64,000 nt of DNA from Oscillatoria sp. FACHB-1407 (GCF_014697545.1 NZ_JACJSA010000003.1:186001-250000), one strand, 5' to 3'. Shown: positions 43,905-53,583, counted from the first letter of the stretch. Numbers and translations are program-made. Notes: generated by a model not told the origin, from the sequence alone.

Positions 43905-46900
43905 CTACAGATATTGTCGCAGTTGTTGTGCCAGGGTTTGTACATGGGGTTGTTGCAGCAGCGACAAATGATTGCCTGGAACGAGATGCACTTGAATGTC
44001 ATTTGCCAGGGTTCCCCATCCCAGGGTTGGGTCATGCCCTATCGCGTCGGGTTGTTCGGTGGCTTTAAACAATGTAATCCGCTGTGAGTAGGGCTGAGGT
44101 ACATAGCGATAAGCCGCCTGGGCGTTGGCATAGACTATGGGCAGGAGCGATCGCATGGCAGACTCATCCAGGAGTTGGAGGCGAGACTCTTCAGGGAGCA
44201 AATGGGCGATCGCCGACCACTGCCAGCGAGACAACCAGGAATTCAACGGTCGCAGTCGATTGACGGCAAGTGCTCCGTAATCCAGGAGAAAGGGCAACGT
44301 AGACCAGAGAGCAGTGCCCAACAGGAATTTGAGGTTTTGCCAAAAAGAGAGTTTGTTGACAGGCGCAGGTGTGTCTAAGATCGCGAGCAATGCGATCGGG
44401 TGTCCAGCTTGAGTGAGTTGTTGTGCCATTTCAAGGGCAACTAACCCACCAAATGACCATCCCCCCAGAAAATAGGGTCCCTCTGGCTGAAGGGTTTGAA
44501 TCGCTTGAAGATAGTAGGTGGCGATCGCCTCAATCCGGTTGAGTGGGGGCGATTGCCCATCCAACCCTAACGGTTGCAAACCATAAAAACTGCGGTTGCT
44601 TTGGGATTTTGTAGAAGAGCCATCGTTGGCTAAGTGATGCGCCAGTTCTAAATAAGGAAACACCACACCAAACATGGGATGCACACAAAAGAAGGGTTGT
44701 TTGCTATGACCCAGGGTCAGAGGGATCAGAGGCGATCGGGCGGTGAAGGGGGATGGGGGAACGGTGGAGTTTTGGATGTTGGATTGGGGATTTTGGGTTT
44801 CAGAGGACTCATTCCCCGGCGGATGGGAGTCCTGACCCAGCGTCGTTCCTGTCGCTAAGGGGAGATTAGATGTCAGTGTTTCCGGTTGGGGGTTTGATAA
44901 CATTGACCGTTTGCGCCGATAGGCAGCCCGATCCAGTCGAACGATGGGAGGAGCCTGGGGTGTTGCGATCGCATCTCGTAACGTTTCAAGGATGGGAGCC
45001 AGTTGGGCGATCGTCGGTGCCTCAAAGACGCTTTTTAACGGCAGTTCTAACTCAAAAGCATCGCGTATACGGGAGGTCATTTGGGTGGCTAACAAGGAGT
45101 GTCCACCTAACTCAAAAAAGTTATCGTGGATGTTTACGTGTTTGAGTTGGAGCAACTCTTTCCAGATGTCAACCAGAGTGGTTTCAGTGGGCGTTAATGG
45201 TGTGCTGGTGGGGGTTGACGCGGAAACCCAGTCGTCGCTGAAGGCGGGTAGGGCACGGCGATCGAGTTTGCCGCTAGCAGTAAGAGGCAGCGAAGCTAAT
45301 GGGATAAAGGTAGAAGGCACCATGTAATCGGGCAACGTTTGCCGTAGGTAGTGACGCAGTTGGGGGATGAGTTGGCGTGCAAAGTTGGATTGCAGCGGAT
45401 GATTGGTGAAACCAGGGAGAGAACTGGATATCCCCCAATCCCTTACTCGTTGAGGGTTTTTGACGCTAGGCTCAATATCTCTTCGAGTCAAAACCACATC
45501 ATAATCGCCTGTTTCTGGTTGGGTTGACCAGGTAATTTCGACGTGATAGGGCAACGTTGTTTCTAAATCCCACCAGTCTTGTGGATCAATGGCTAAATCT
45601 GTGAAATTTTGCAGATCCTCTCGCATTCGTCCAACAGTTTTAGGAGCATCTTTAGTTCGCAACCAGTTCGCAATTTTGACAGCTTTATGGACTCGGCTGT
45701 TTGTAATATTGGTAATCGTCCATCTCTCTGGTCTATGCTCAAGCAGTTTCGCTTGAATCTCTTTTACAGTGATTGGGTTTCGTTTCCAATGATGTTGCTG
45801 ATCGGGTTCTGGCAATCCCGAAAGTTCTAAGGATTCAGGAGTCCACGTCTGTAACAAGACGTTATAGCGGAATTGGGTCATTTCATTATGGCTGCGACCC
45901 CGTGAGAGACGAATTTGCACCTGCCCAATATTCTCAAAGCGATCGCGCAACATCTCAAAAAAGGCTGGGGCGATCGCCAGTTCAGGTTCTTCAAAGTGCG
46001 ATCGCTCTACCTGTTGCTGGAGTTGGTTTCGCTCTAAGTTGGCATCTGCCTGACAAAATCGCATCCAGCTATGAAAAGCAGTTAACAACGACAGATTTCG
46101 CACATCCCCAATGAATACCACACCTCCGGGTGTGACTGCCTGAAGTGCGCCTTCTAACACTTGCAGGAGGTAAGGTTGACTGGGGAAATACTGCACGATC
46201 GAGTTGAGAATGACGACATCAAATGATGCCAGATCAATGTCTTCAAAGTCGGTTGCCACTCGTTGCAACAGTTCCACATGAGGTAGATTCAGAGCACTCA
46301 ACTGATTCTGAATCGACTCTAGCGAAACACTCGAAAAGTCAGTCCCGACATACTTCTGACAATGTGGTGCAATTTGAAACAGTAACAGTCCAGTGCCACA
46401 ACCAATCTCTAAGACTCGTCTGGGGTTGAGCGCGAGGATCTGCTGGACGCGATCGCTCACCCACTCCTGCATCTGCTCTAAGGGAATGGGTTCTCCGGTG
46501 TAACTGCTGTTCCAACCTGTGGTGTTGAAGTGGGGCGTGGGGCGTGCGGTTTGACTGCGCTCACCGCTCAGGGAGTGGGGTGTGCGAGATTGATAGGTCT
46601 GGTTGTAGAGCGTTTGCCAGTGTTGAATCTGTTGATTTTGCAGAGAGGGCAGGAGGGTTTGTTGAAGGTGCTGCTGGTTAAGCGTGAAGTAAGTGATTAA
46701 ACGCTTCTCATTAGATGCTCCCTCTGATGCAATGACAACCGCATCTTGAATGGCGGGATGGCGTTGCACAGTGGCTTCGATTTCGCCTAATTCCACCCGA
46801 AATCCTCGAATCTTGACTTGATGATCGACTCGACCGAGAAACTCAATCGTGCCATCGGGGCGATATTGGGCGCGATCGCCTGTTTTGTAGACGAGTGTCG

Positions 46901-49727
46901 ATCCCTCCGCCTGTGGCACTTCCTCGATTGAAGGGGGCAAAGGGAGAGCCATAAACCGTTCTGCTGTTAACTCTGGACGATTGAGATAACCCTGCGCTAC
47001 CCCTGCACCGCCAATGTATAACTCGCCTGGAATGCCTGCGGGGAGAGGATTGAGATGAGCATCGAGAATGTAGACCTGGGTATTGAGGATGGGGCGACCT
47101 ATGATGAGAGGATTGTCACCGGGATGGAGTTCGGCAACGGTTGCCCAGATAGTGGTTTCGGTGGGCCCATAGGCATTGAAAAAGTGGCGATCCACTGCCC
47201 AGTGATCGACCACCTGGCTAGAGCAGGCTTCTCCCCCGGTAATCAATACCTGGAGGTCAGGAAGCTCCGCCGCCGGGAGAACTGCTAACGCCGCTGGAGT
47301 AATCAGGGCATGGGTAATGGCGTTTTCCTGTAAAAACTGCACCAGTGCCATTCCCGGTTGTTGGGCAGGTTTGGGAGGAATGTACAGCGTGCCACCAGAT
47401 CCTAATGCCAGAGCCATCTCAAAAATAGAAGCATCAAAACTGATAGAACTAAACTGCAAAATGCGACTGTGACGAGACAATTGAAAGACCTGCTGTTGCG
47501 CCGCAACAACGTTACACAAGCCCCGATGAGTGAGCAAAACTCCTTTTGGTGTGCCTGTGGAACCAGAGGTGTAGATGACGTAGGCGAGATGGTTCGGAGT
47601 AGTTGTCGTTCTACGAGCAGGGGGAAGGAGGGGGGAAGGAGCGGGGGATTGGTCTAACCGTAGGATTTGCGCCGACGATGTAGGGAGGTTCTCCACTAGC
47701 CAGGATTGCGTTAGCAGAATTGCAACCTGTGTATCGGTCAACATGAACTGGAGGCGATCGCTCGGATAGCTAGGATCAAGTGGGACATAGGCTCCTCCAG
47801 CTTTGAGAATGCCTAAAATCCCGATCACCATATCGGCAGAGCGATCGACACACAATCCCACCAGCGTGTTGGGTTGTACGCCCATCTGTTGCAACCTTTG
47901 CGCTAGATGTTCGGCTTGTTGGTTGAGGTCAGAGTAGGTGAGTGATCCCTGTTCTGTCACCAGGGCGATCGCCTCTGGATCTTGTTGTGCTTGTGCTTCA
48001 AAGATGTGATGGAAGCAGAGATTTGGGGTCGCTCCCACAAACTCCTGAAGCGGGGTTGTGAAGTTGTTTTCCTGCGTGAAGGGCGATCGCCCCCAGTTCA
48101 GCCAAATTTGCTGGTGTTCTGCGGGGGTGAGGAGTGGCAACTCCGACAATCGAGCGTCGGGATTGGCAACAATTCCTTGTAACAGGGTTTGGAAATGCCC
48201 GATGAGGCGACCGATGCGATCGCGATCAAACAAGTCCGTACTGTAGGCGATGAAGCCGCTCAAACCGTCTTGCGATCGCCACAGGCTTCGTAGTCCGTGG
48301 GCAGGTTCCCACAAATGTACTTCCAGGTCAAAGCGGGTACTACCGGACTCCAGCGGAGCAGGCTCTAGCATCAATTCCGGCAGTTCCAACGGTTGCATGG
48401 GAGCATTTTGCAGGGCAAAGGCAACTTGAAACAGAGGATTACGACTGAGATCGCGATCGGGGTCGAGTTCCTCAACCAACTTCTCAAACGGCAAGTCCTG
48501 ATGCTCATAGGCTGCCAATGCAACCTGCCGCACTCGCTCCAGCCATTCGCGAAAAGTAGGGTTTCCCGACAGGTCTGCTCGTAACACCAGACTGTTTACA
48601 AAAAAGCCAATTAGCCCCTCTAACTCGCTGCGGTGGCGGTTTGCAATGGGGGAGCCGATCGCCAGATCCGTCTGCCCCGTATAGCGATAGAGCAACGTCT
48701 GAAAGGCAGCTAGCAGGGTCATAAAGAGAGATGCTCCTGATTCCTGACTCAGAGCTTCCAATGTCTGCGTCAGAGCCGGAGCAATCTGCAATGGGAATGT
48801 TGCCCCGCGATAGGTCTGGACAGTTGATCGGGGGCGATCGCTTGGCAATTCCAATCCCGGCAAATCCCGTAGTTGTCTGCGCCAGTATGTCAATTGCTTC
48901 TCTAATATCTCCCCCTGTAACTGGTTGCGTTGCCAGTGTGCGAAGTCACTGTATTGAATGGGTAAAGGAGATAGTGTAGGCGATCGCCCCTCTATAAAAG
49001 CGGTGTAGTGAGTTGCCAGTTCTTGAATGAGGACTCCAAGTGACCAGCCATCAGCCACAATGTGGTGTAATGTGAGTAACAAAACTGAGTGAGTTGAGTC
49101 AAATTGCAACAACGTGATACGCAACAATCCATCAGTTTCTAAGTTAAACGGACGTTGTGCTTCAGCGGTTGCTAACTGCTGACTGATCCGTTCACGTTCG
49201 CTCACTGCAACGGTTTGCAAGTTGACGACCGTTAACTCAACGGTACGATTGGGCTCCACAATCTGGACAGGTTCTCCATCCAGGGTCGTAAAGCGGGTAC
49301 GAAGGGCAGCATGACGACGCACAATGGCTTGAAACGATCGCTCCAGTGCGGTTTGATCCAGATTGCCTGTTAAGCGAATGGCAGCGGGCACATTGTAAAA
49401 GGGGTTATCCGGTGCGAGTTGGTAGAGAAACCAGAGTCGCTGTTGGGCGAAGGAGAGGGGATGGGGGAGTAACGGGTTAGAGGGGTGAGGGAGTAGAGGG
49501 GTGATCGGCAAGATGCTGTTGTTTGCTGTTTTCCGATGCAGGTAGGCAACTAATTCGGCTTTGCGATCGCTCAAGGCTTGGCGCAATTCAGTTGTTAGGG
49601 TTCCGGTGGGAGCACTACAGCGTAAACGAATCTGATCCAAGGCAGTAGGGTCGTCTCCCTCGACAAAAACCTGCACGTCCAGACTTTTGAGATGGGAGAC
49701 AAATTCAGCAATGGATTGATGGGTCAT
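43905..49727 (-). CDS. NRPS module 2: docking-C-A(N-MT)-PCP-TE
   Basis: 1940 aa. Order: TubC-like docking domain (1-65), condensation (about 90-540, HHIVADG at 221-227), adenylation (about 570-1020; SGSTGTPKG 721-729, YKTGD, GFRVELGE) with an N-methyltransferase inserted before A10 (about 1080-1300; VLEIGCGTG 1105-1113, NEMTQFRYNVLL). The A domain resumes (GKLDRRAL 1486-1493), then a PCP (DNFFELGGHSLL, Ser1544), and a thioesterase (GGWSFGG Ser1758, Asp1785, His1920). By alignment the specificity line reads D-A-F-L-I-G-A-I-W-K; I cannot assign a substrate. It is the terminal module and releases the product. Its ATG overlaps the upstream NRPS stop (ATGA). Confidence 0.95.
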   Translation of the reverse strand: MTHQSIAEFVSHLKSLDVQVFVEGDDPTALDQIRLRCSAPTGTLTTELRQALSDRKAELVAYLHRKTANNSILPITPLLPHPSNPLLPHPLSFAQQRLWFLYQLAPDNPFYNVPAAIRLTGNLDQTALERSFQAIVRRHAALRTRFTTLDGEPVQIVEPNRTVELTVVNLQTVAVSERERISQQLATAEAQRPFNLETDGLLRITLLQFDSTHSVLLLTLHHIVADGWSLGVLIQELATHYTAFIEGRSPTLSPLPIQYSDFAHWQRNQLQGEILEKQLTYWRRQLRDLPGLELPSDRPRSTVQTYRGATFPLQIAPALTQTLEALSQESGASLFMTLLAAFQTLLYRYTGQTDLAIGSPIANRHRSELEGLIGFFVNSLVLRADLSGNPTFREWLERVRQVALAAYEHQDLPFEKLVEELDPDRDLSRNPLFQVAFALQNAPMQPLELPELMLEPAPLESGSTRFDLEVHLWEPAHGLRSLWRSQDGLSGFIAYSTDLFDRDRIGRLIGHFQTLLQGIVANPDARLSELPLLTPAEHQQIWLNWGRSPFTQENNFTTPLQEFVGATPNLCFHHIFEAQAQQDPEAIALVTEQGSLTYSDLNQQAEHLAQRLQQMGVQPNTLVGLCVDRSADMVIGILGILKAGGAYVPLDPSYPSDRLQFMLTDTQVAILLTQSWLVENLPTSSAQILRLDQSPAPSPLLPPARRTTTTPNHLAYVIYTSGSTGTPKGVLLTHRGLCNVVAAQQQVFQLSRHSRILQFSSISFDASIFEMALALGSGGTLYIPPKPAQQPGMALVQFLQENAITHALITPAALAVLPAAELPDLQVLITGGEACSSQVVDHWAVDRHFFNAYGPTETTIWATVAELHPGDNPLIIGRPILNTQVYILDAHLNPLPAGIPGELYIGGAGVAQGYLNRPELTAERFMALPLPPSIEEVPQAEGSTLVYKTGDRAQYRPDGTIEFLGRVDHQVKIRGFRVELGEIEATVQRHPAIQDAVVIASEGASNEKRLITYFTLNQQHLQQTLLPSLQNQQIQHWQTLYNQTYQSRTPHSLSGERSQTARPTPHFNTTGWNSSYTGEPIPLEQMQEWVSDRVQQILALNPRRVLEIGCGTGLLLFQIAPHCQKYVGTDFSSVSLESIQNQLSALNLPHVELLQRVATDFEDIDLASFDVVILNSIVQYFPSQPYLLQVLEGALQAVTPGGVVFIGDVRNLSLLTAFHSWMRFCQADANLERNQLQQQVERSHFEEPELAIAPAFFEMLRDRFENIGQVQIRLSRGRSHNEMTQFRYNVLLQTWTPESLELSGLPEPDQQHHWKRNPITVKEIQAKLLEHRPERWTITNITNSRVHKAVKIANWLRTKDAPKTVGRMREDLQNFTDLAIDPQDWWDLETTLPYHVEITWSTQPETGDYDVVLTRRDIEPSVKNPQRVRDWGISSSLPGFTNHPLQSNFARQLIPQLRHYLRQTLPDYMVPSTFIPLASLPLTASGKLDRRALPAFSDDWVSASTPTSTPLTPTETTLVDIWKELLQLKHVNIHDNFFELGGHSLLATQMTSRIRDAFELELPLKSVFEAPTIAQLAPILETLRDAIATPQAPPIVRLDRAAYRRKRSMLSNPQPETLTSNLPLATGTTLGQDSHPPGNESSETQNPQSNIQNSTVPPSPFTARSPLIPLTLGHSKQPFFCVHPMFGVVFPYLELAHHLANDGSSTKSQSNRSFYGLQPLGLDGQSPPLNRIEAIATYYLQAIQTLQPEGPYFLGGWSFGGLVALEMAQQLTQAGHPIALLAILDTPAPVNKLSFWQNLKFLLGTALWSTLPFLLDYGALAVNRLRPLNSWLSRWQWSAIAHLLPEESRLQLLDESAMRSLLPIVYANAQAAYRYVPQPYSQRITLFKATEQPDAIGHDPTLGWGTLANDIQVHLVPGNHLSLLQQPHVQTLAQQLRQYL
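44769..44796 (-). repeat. Heptanucleotide repeat in the PCP-TE linker
   Basis: Four 7-nt units in a row on the plus strand: GTTTTGG, ATGTTGG, ATTGGGG, ATTTTGG. On the coding strand they read as the STRR-type repeat (CCAAAAT) and encode ETQNPQSNIQNS in frame, in the low-complexity stretch between PCP and thioesterase. Confidence 0.8.
46531..46590 (-). repeat. Heptamer-like repeats at the adenylation-methyltransferase junction
   Basis: TGGGGCG occurs twice in tandem (46531-46544) followed by TGCGGTT, then GGGAGTGGGG near 46571. They lie in the linker that encodes SGERSQTARPTPHFNTT, just before the methyltransferase. They look like another heptamer (STRR-type) insertion, more decayed. Confidence 0.55.
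49452..49503 (-). repeat. G-rich imperfect repeat after docking domain
   Basis: GAGGGGATGGGGGAGTA and GAGGGGTGAGGGAGTA are an imperfect direct repeat. On the coding strand they give the doubled peptide NPLLPHP just before the condensation domain. The composition and position match the other linker repeats. Confidence 0.55.
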
Positions 49728-52700
49728 ACCTCTACTTCCTCACGTTGATGCCATTCCGATGCTTGCCCGTTCACCCCTGCCGGGGGCAGGTCTGATTCCG
49801 CAGACGGCACCGTTGCTTGATGGAATGTAGTCATCACCTGTGCGAGTTCTGCAATTGTGGGTGTTTCAAACACTTTGCGGAGTGGGAGTTCTACTTGAAA
49901 GCGATCGCGAATGCGTGAGACGAGTTGCGTTGCCAGCAGAGAATGTCCCCCCAGTTCAAAGAAATTGTCGTGAATCCCAACGTGCGATCGCCCCAGGAGT
50001 TGCGTCCAGAGGTCAACCAGAGCCGCTTCCAAAGATGTGGTCGGGGCAGCGGTTGAGTGAGTGATTTGGGGGGTGCTCAGATCTGGTAACGGCAAGGCTT
50101 TCTGATCAACCTTGCCATTGGCAGTCAGCGGCAACGTATCCAGCACCACAAACGCAGCAGGCACCATATAGATTGGCAATTTCGCTTTGAGAAACGATCG
50201 CAAATCTCGCTCTGTCGGTTCCATCAATTGGTTAGGAACAATGTAGGCGATCAACTGCCGTTCCCCGTCTATTTCACGGACAACGACTACGGCTGTTTGG
50301 ATCATCGGATGTTGGGCGATCGCCAGTTCAATCTCACCCAACTCCACCCGAAATCCTCGAATCTTGATTTGGTGATCCGTCCGTCCTAAAAACTCTAGAT
50401 TACCGTCAGTTCGGTAAAGTGCGCGATCGCCTGTTTTGTAAAGTGAGGGAGTGGGGAGTGGGGAGTCGGGAGCCGAAGAGATAGCCGACGGCTTGGTTTC
50501 ATGTCCTCTTTCCCATGCCCCACGCTCTAAAATAAATCGTTCTGCGGTTAAGTCTGGACGGTTTAGATAGCCCTTTGCCAACCCATCGCCGCCTAGATAA
50601 ATTTCACCGATGGCTCCAGGCGGAACTGGCTTCAGGTGAGCATCTAATACATAGACCTGGGTGTTGGCGATCGCCTGACCAATGGGAATTGTCGTTGCAT
50701 TTTCTGGAATTGTTTGCACGTCGTACCAGGTAGAGAAAGTTGTATTTTCAGTAGGACCATACACATGCAGTAAGTGTTGAGGTTTGCCGCAACGAAGTAT
50801 GGTACGAATGCGATCGACTGTGACTGCCTCACCCCCAAATAGTAAATATTTGAGTGTTTTAAATGCAGTGGGAATATGGCTAACGGTCTGATTGAGTAAT
50901 GCGGTTGTGAGAAACAAAATTGTAATGGTGTGTGTCTCCAGTGCTGTGACAAAATCAGTGGAGGAAAGGGTCGTTTCCCGGTCAATTCCAACGAGTTGAG
51001 CCCCATTCAACAGTGCCCCCCACACTTCAAATGTGGCTGCATCAAAGGCAAGATTTGCCACCTGAGCGATGCGATCGCTCGGTTCAATCTGGATGTAGTT
51101 GGTGTTGCAGACCAACCGAACGACGGCTTGATGCGGCACCATGACCCCTTTGGGTGTTCCAGTGGAACCGGACGTGTAAATCACGTAGGCAAGCTGATCT
51201 GCCGTGCAGGGAGTAGATAAGTTCTCATCAGACTCCTGTGTAATGTCGCTCCACGACTCTTCCAGACAGACGATTTGTGTGGTTTCTGTTTGCAGGGAAT
51301 CTGCCCACTCTGCCTGCGTCAGAACTACTGTAATTCCGGCATCCTCTACCATGAAGCGGAGTCGCTCTGGGGGATAGCTCGGATCAAACGGCACATAAGC
51401 ACCCCCTGCTTTGAGAATGGCTAACATGGCGGCGATCGCCTCCACACCTCGCTCCAAACAAACACCGACGGGCATTTCAGTAGTAACGCCTAACCGTTGT
51501 AGATACCGCGCCAGTTGGTTACTCCCCTGGTTTAACTGCTGATAAGTAAAGGCTCGATGGTTGAATTGAGTTGCGATTGCATTTGGGTGTTGTTGTACCT
51601 GCGCTTCAAACAACTGATGAATACAAGCCTCAACAGGATAGCTCGATCGGGGATTCTGCCACTGCTGTAACAACGTTTGTTGTTCCTCCGGGGTCAATAA
51701 CGGCAGTGCTGAGAGAGGCGTTTTGGGATGGGCGACAATTCCCTCCAACAGGGTTTGAAAATGCTGCCGCAGTGAGGCGATCGCCTCTGCACTAAACAAA
51801 GCCGTGTTGTACACAATCACGCCGCGCAAGCCATCCGACTGCTGCCAACCCTTGCCCCACAGGCTTCTAAAGTTATCCGCGCATTTCCACAGATAAAGCT
51901 CCAGATCAAAACGTGCCGTCTGAGTTTCTAACTCCACAGGACTCAGAACGAGTCCCGGTAAGGTGAGTTGCTCGATGGGCGTATTTTGCAGTGCAAAGAC
52001 CACCTGAAACAATGGATTTTGTCCAAGATTGCGAACAGGTTGCAACTCCTCTACTAACTTCTCAAAGGGCAAATCCTGGTGAGCATATGCTGCTAGAGTG
52101 ACATCTCGTACTCGCTCTAACAACTCAATAAAGCTGGGATCACCCGACAAATCGGTTCGCAACACCAAACTGTTAACTAGAAACCCGATCAAGCCCTCCA
52201 GTTCACTGCGGTGTCGATTGGCAATGGGGGAACCGATCGCCAGATCAGTCTGTCCGGTATAACGATGCAGCAATGCCTGAAACGCGGCTAACAGCGTCAT
52301 AAAGAGGGTTACGCCTGCCTGTTGGCTCAAGTCCTCCAGCGCATCCAACAATTGCTGCGGTAACTCTAACAACTGGCTGGCTCCCTGATGACTGGGTAGA
52401 GACGGGCGAACCGCAGAACCCGGTAGATCGAGCACTGGGATGTCCTGTAACTGCTGCTTCCAGTAACGCAACTGACCATTCAACACCTCGCCCTGCAACC
52501 ACTGCCGCTGCCAATGGGCAAAATCGGCATACTGAATCGGCAACTCTGGCAAAGCGATCGCTCTACCTTCTACGAACGCGGCATACCGTTCGCCCAACTC
52601 CCGAATCAGCACCCCACTCGACCATTCATCAAAAATGATGTGGTGCAGAGCCAGCAGCAATAGATGTTCCGCGTCTTGCAGTTGCCACACTTGCACCCGA

Positions 52701-53092
52701 AAGAGTGGTCCTTGATTTAACTGAAATGGGTGCTGAATCGACTGCCAAATCTGATCCAATGCAGCAGATTCGCGATCGCCAACAGGCCGTTCTCGTAGGT
52801 CGGTAAACGTGAGCGGTGCCAATACTTCGGGGGCAATCACCTGAACTAACTGCCCTTCTACAACATCAAATGTCGTTCGCAAGCTTTCATGACGCTGGAC
52901 GATCGCCTGAAAACTATGATGCAGGTGCGATCGCTGAAGTGAGCCTGTGAGCCGAAAAACCAGGGGAATGATGTATAGAGCATCGCCAGGTAACAGTTGC
53001 TCGATGAACCACAAGCGTTGCTGAGCAAAGGATGCCGGAAAGATAAAAACCTCTTCCTCAACCTGCTCCTGATTCGGTTTGTCTGAAATCAT
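49724..53092 (-). CDS. NRPS module 1: C-A-PCP
   Basis: 1122 aa. Condensation domain (about 15-455; HHIIFDE at 150-156, where the usual last Gly is Glu), adenylation domain (about 490-1000; SGSTGTPKG 641-649, YKTGDR, GFRVELGE, GKVDQKAL), PCP (DNFFELGGHSLL, Ser1051). By alignment to GrsA the specificity line reads D-A-F-F-L-G-V-T-F-K, which resembles codes for Val/Ile-type residues. No loading module precedes it, so the first C domain may take an acyl group or be idle. The insertion of a heptamer repeat at 50444-50471 lies between the A-domain subregions (before YKTGDR). It overlaps the next NRPS by 4 nt. Confidence 0.95.
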   Translation of the reverse strand: MISDKPNQEQVEEEVFIFPASFAQQRLWFIEQLLPGDALYIIPLVFRLTGSLQRSHLHHSFQAIVQRHESLRTTFDVVEGQLVQVIAPEVLAPLTFTDLRERPVGDRESAALDQIWQSIQHPFQLNQGPLFRVQVWQLQDAEHLLLLALHHIIFDEWSSGVLIRELGERYAAFVEGRAIALPELPIQYADFAHWQRQWLQGEVLNGQLRYWKQQLQDIPVLDLPGSAVRPSLPSHQGASQLLELPQQLLDALEDLSQQAGVTLFMTLLAAFQALLHRYTGQTDLAIGSPIANRHRSELEGLIGFLVNSLVLRTDLSGDPSFIELLERVRDVTLAAYAHQDLPFEKLVEELQPVRNLGQNPLFQVVFALQNTPIEQLTLPGLVLSPVELETQTARFDLELYLWKCADNFRSLWGKGWQQSDGLRGVIVYNTALFSAEAIASLRQHFQTLLEGIVAHPKTPLSALPLLTPEEQQTLLQQWQNPRSSYPVEACIHQLFEAQVQQHPNAIATQFNHRAFTYQQLNQGSNQLARYLQRLGVTTEMPVGVCLERGVEAIAAMLAILKAGGAYVPFDPSYPPERLRFMVEDAGITVVLTQAEWADSLQTETTQIVCLEESWSDITQESDENLSTPCTADQLAYVIYTSGSTGTPKGVMVPHQAVVRLVCNTNYIQIEPSDRIAQVANLAFDAATFEVWGALLNGAQLVGIDRETTLSSTDFVTALETHTITILFLTTALLNQTVSHIPTAFKTLKYLLFGGEAVTVDRIRTILRCGKPQHLLHVYGPTENTTFSTWYDVQTIPENATTIPIGQAIANTQVYVLDAHLKPVPPGAIGEIYLGGDGLAKGYLNRPDLTAERFILERGAWERGHETKPSAISSAPDSPLPTPSLYKTGDRALYRTDGNLEFLGRTDHQIKIRGFRVELGEIELAIAQHPMIQTAVVVVREIDGERQLIAYIVPNQLMEPTERDLRSFLKAKLPIYMVPAAFVVLDTLPLTANGKVDQKALPLPDLSTPQITHSTAAPTTSLEAALVDLWTQLLGRSHVGIHDNFFELGGHSLLATQLVSRIRDRFQVELPLRKVFETPTIAELAQVMTTFHQATVPSAESDLPPAGVNGQASEWHQREEVEV
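50444..50471 (-). repeat. Heptanucleotide repeat inside the NRPS adenylation domain
   Basis: TGAGGGA followed by GTGGGGA twice and GTCGGGA (plus strand). In frame it encodes the Pro/Ser stretch SAPDSPLPTPSL within a ~25-aa insertion between ERF and YKTGDR. Same repeat style as 61893-61913. Confidence 0.8.
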
Positions 53093-53583
53093 TCACACCT
53101 GCACCTGTTCAAACTCCCTCTTTTGTATAGGGAAAGATGCTTCAGAGATTATGCTTTAAGATAGATTTTGAACAGCGAAAATGTGTCTTTTTGCTAAGTA
53201 ACCTGGAGTTTGGGATAAAGATTTCGGCAGGCAACTCTTATACAGACCTTGTTTCCAGGTTTCCAATTGGAAATGGAGTGACGGAGACTTTGTCTCCACA
53301 AGCGTATTCCTGGCTAGAAGCCAAAGAATTTCGGCAAAATACATTTCATCCAAAATGATTAAAGAGGGTTATGCCGGGGTGAAGCGATCGCCCTACCCAT
53401 ACTCACCCAACTTTTTCTGGAATTGTCTAAACTGACAGTGAAGCTACAAATATCAAAACCCTTATAAAAGCTATATTCTTTACTTCCTCTCTCTACAAAC
53501 AAGCCTTGGTCACACGACCAAGGCTTTTGCATTTTCTGGTTGTTTTATAGATAATTCTGGCAGCTATCTAATAGAAAGGTAGA
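53093..53583. promoter_or_regulatory. NRPS upstream region
   Basis: 491 bases without a supported gene. It must hold the NRPS promoter (minus strand, transcription leftward from 53092). CCAATTGG at 53261-53268 is palindromic. The strong hairpin at 53501-53526 lies at its right-hand side. Confidence 0.45.
53501..53530 (-). terminator. Strong hairpin, likely the original tRNA-Val terminator
   Basis: 11-bp perfect stem AAGCCTTGGTC (53501-53511) and GACCAAGGCTT (53516-53526), ACAC loop. It can terminate on either strand: TTTT follows on plus, TTGTTTG on minus. On the minus strand it lies 74 nt beyond the 3' end of the displaced tRNA fragment. Confidence 0.7.
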
